A stretch of DNA of 56,588 nucleotides from Gammaproteobacteria bacterium (GTDB lineage: Bacteria; Pseudomonadota; Gammaproteobacteria; JAJFKG01), in assembly GCA_021156325.1 (NCBI GenBank), contig JAJNDI010000018.1:1-56588 (forward strand), in the 5' to 3' direction. Each line of letters begins with the position of its first letter. The first letter of the stretch is position 1. Shown piece by piece: positions 56,006-56,588 of the stretch. Below the pieces are notes generated by a model, which made no database searches, was not told the origin of the DNA, and worked only from the letters and a program-made list of their open reading frames with translations. The translations under genes were made by a program, and so were the position numbers.

Positions 56006-56143
56006 TAAAAACACCTTAGAAGGTGCCGCTCTAGAAGGGGCGTTTCTGAAGCGTAAAGGGGTAAGTCCATGCTTTGGAATAAGAGTGATTAGCCAGAAAA
56101 TCAGCATCTATTGAGGTTGCTGTGCGATAAGGAGATAGTGCAA

Positions 56144-56588
56144 ATGGGTTTAGCCATCCCAATGGCGGAAAGAGCTGCCTTGGCAACACTGACAAAAGAA
56201 CGATCTCTACCTGATTATCCATCCTCTGATCTTCATAAAAACAGTGTCAATAACACCTCAACATCATTGCCTCTAAGCGTGGCAGATGCAAAAAATTATA
56301 TTTATAACCAGATCGATTTCTCAAAAATAATTGCCAAAATGGTTGATCACCTGGGCTGGCAAGCTTGGGAAGCTGACAAGATGTGTCAAATGTATAAGAA
56401 TTTCTTATTCCTGATATTTTTACATCGGTATCAGGGCAATACCGATATGCTCTCCCCTTCTGAAGATATTGATGAGTTCTGGCATTTGCATATTCTGGAT
56501 ACGCAGCAATATGCCAAAGACTGCGACCGGCTTTTTGGAAAACGCCTGGAACATTATCCTTATCTTGGAATTGACGGCAAAACCAATA
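56144..56588 (+). CDS. Glycine-rich-domain-like (GRDP/DUF1399-type) protein, 5' part
   Basis: The frame is open to the window edge (148 codons seen). The segment SEDIDEFWHLHILDTQQYAK followed by DCDRLFGKRLEHYPYLG matches the family of glycine-rich domain-containing-like proteins known in plants and in bacteria (pattern DxxWHxHxLDTxxY...DC...G...H). Helix-rich N-terminus, no signal peptide. AAGGAG lies ~9 nt upstream of ATG 56144. Function in bacteria unknown. The 3' part, including any effector-like C-terminal domain, is beyond the window. Confidence 0.75.
   Translation, partial: MGLAIPMAERAALATLTKERSLPDYPSSDLHKNSVNNTSTSLPLSVADAKNYIYNQIDFSKIIAKMVDHLGWQAWEADKMCQMYKNFLFLIFLHRYQGNTDMLSPSEDIDEFWHLHILDTQQYAKDCDRLFGKRLEHYPYLGIDGKTN

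Noticed and set aside
55908-56114. 68-aa plus-strand frame upstream of the GRDP-like gene
   Set aside because: It starts upstream of the near-consensus promoter, has no ribosome binding site and overlaps the probable leader.

Overview
The window looks like a chromosomal segment of a gammaproteobacterium in or near the order Legionellales (Coxiella/Legionella relatives). This is inferred from recognisable proteins and neighbourhoods (pilMNOPQ followed by aroK-aroB and a DamX-like gene, aroQ-accB-accC-fis, purH-purD-csrA, pilT/proC/yggT, feoABC) and from Coxiella/Legionella-like outer-membrane proteins. No sequence search was run. The DNA is moderately AT-rich and carries many short palindromic repeats.

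Layout. 1-2.7 kb: 5' part of typA (minus strand), palindromic repeats and an unknown protein. 2.7-13.5 kb: an accessory island on the minus strand with two tandem, diverged copies of a two-gene cassette. Each copy encodes a predicted outer-membrane beta-barrel followed by a very large membrane protein (N-terminal anchor, Cys-containing extracytoplasmic domain, Pro-rich linker, multi-pass C-terminal domain). In the second copy a 16-bp tandem duplication splits the large gene. 13.5-14.5 kb: duplicated leader sequence and a tandemly repeated small-RNA/terminator unit. 14.5-29.6 kb (plus strand): fieF, a DUF4124 protein, exonuclease III, rpmE, ubiC-ubiA, the type IV pilus operon pilMNOPQ, a degenerate aroK, aroB, a SPOR protein, hemE and waaA. 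29.8-32.6 kb: feoABC (minus) with a candidate Fur box. 32.7-40.6 kb: coaD, a ferredoxin, a Gln-rich unknown, rpmB-rpmG, algC, pyrE, a second exonuclease III, an MFS transporter and rph. 40.7-47.4 kb: a candidate small RNA, then minus-strand csrA, purD, purH, fis, accC, accB and aroQ. 47.6-49.6 kb: CIRCE-controlled groES-groEL. 49.8-56.6 kb: an unknown protein, pilT, proC, yggT, a TPR-methyltransferase, a CDP-glycerol-transferase-like protein, an Xre regulator and the start of a GRDP-like gene.

The most unusual points are these. (1) Fis is encoded as a single polypeptide with two complete Fis domains. (2) GroES lacks about 21 residues covering its GroEL-binding mobile loop, and the adjacent GroEL lacks about 33 residues of the equatorial/hinge region; both are in-frame losses under an intact CIRCE promoter. 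(3) The barrel plus giant membrane protein cassette is duplicated and is a candidate undescribed envelope system. (4) A double-hairpin repeat family sits at gene boundaries and seems to supply ribosome binding sites and stop codons. (5) The AroK homologue has lost its shikimate-binding residues. (6) There are tandem small-RNA candidates carrying an anti-Shine-Dalgarno stretch.
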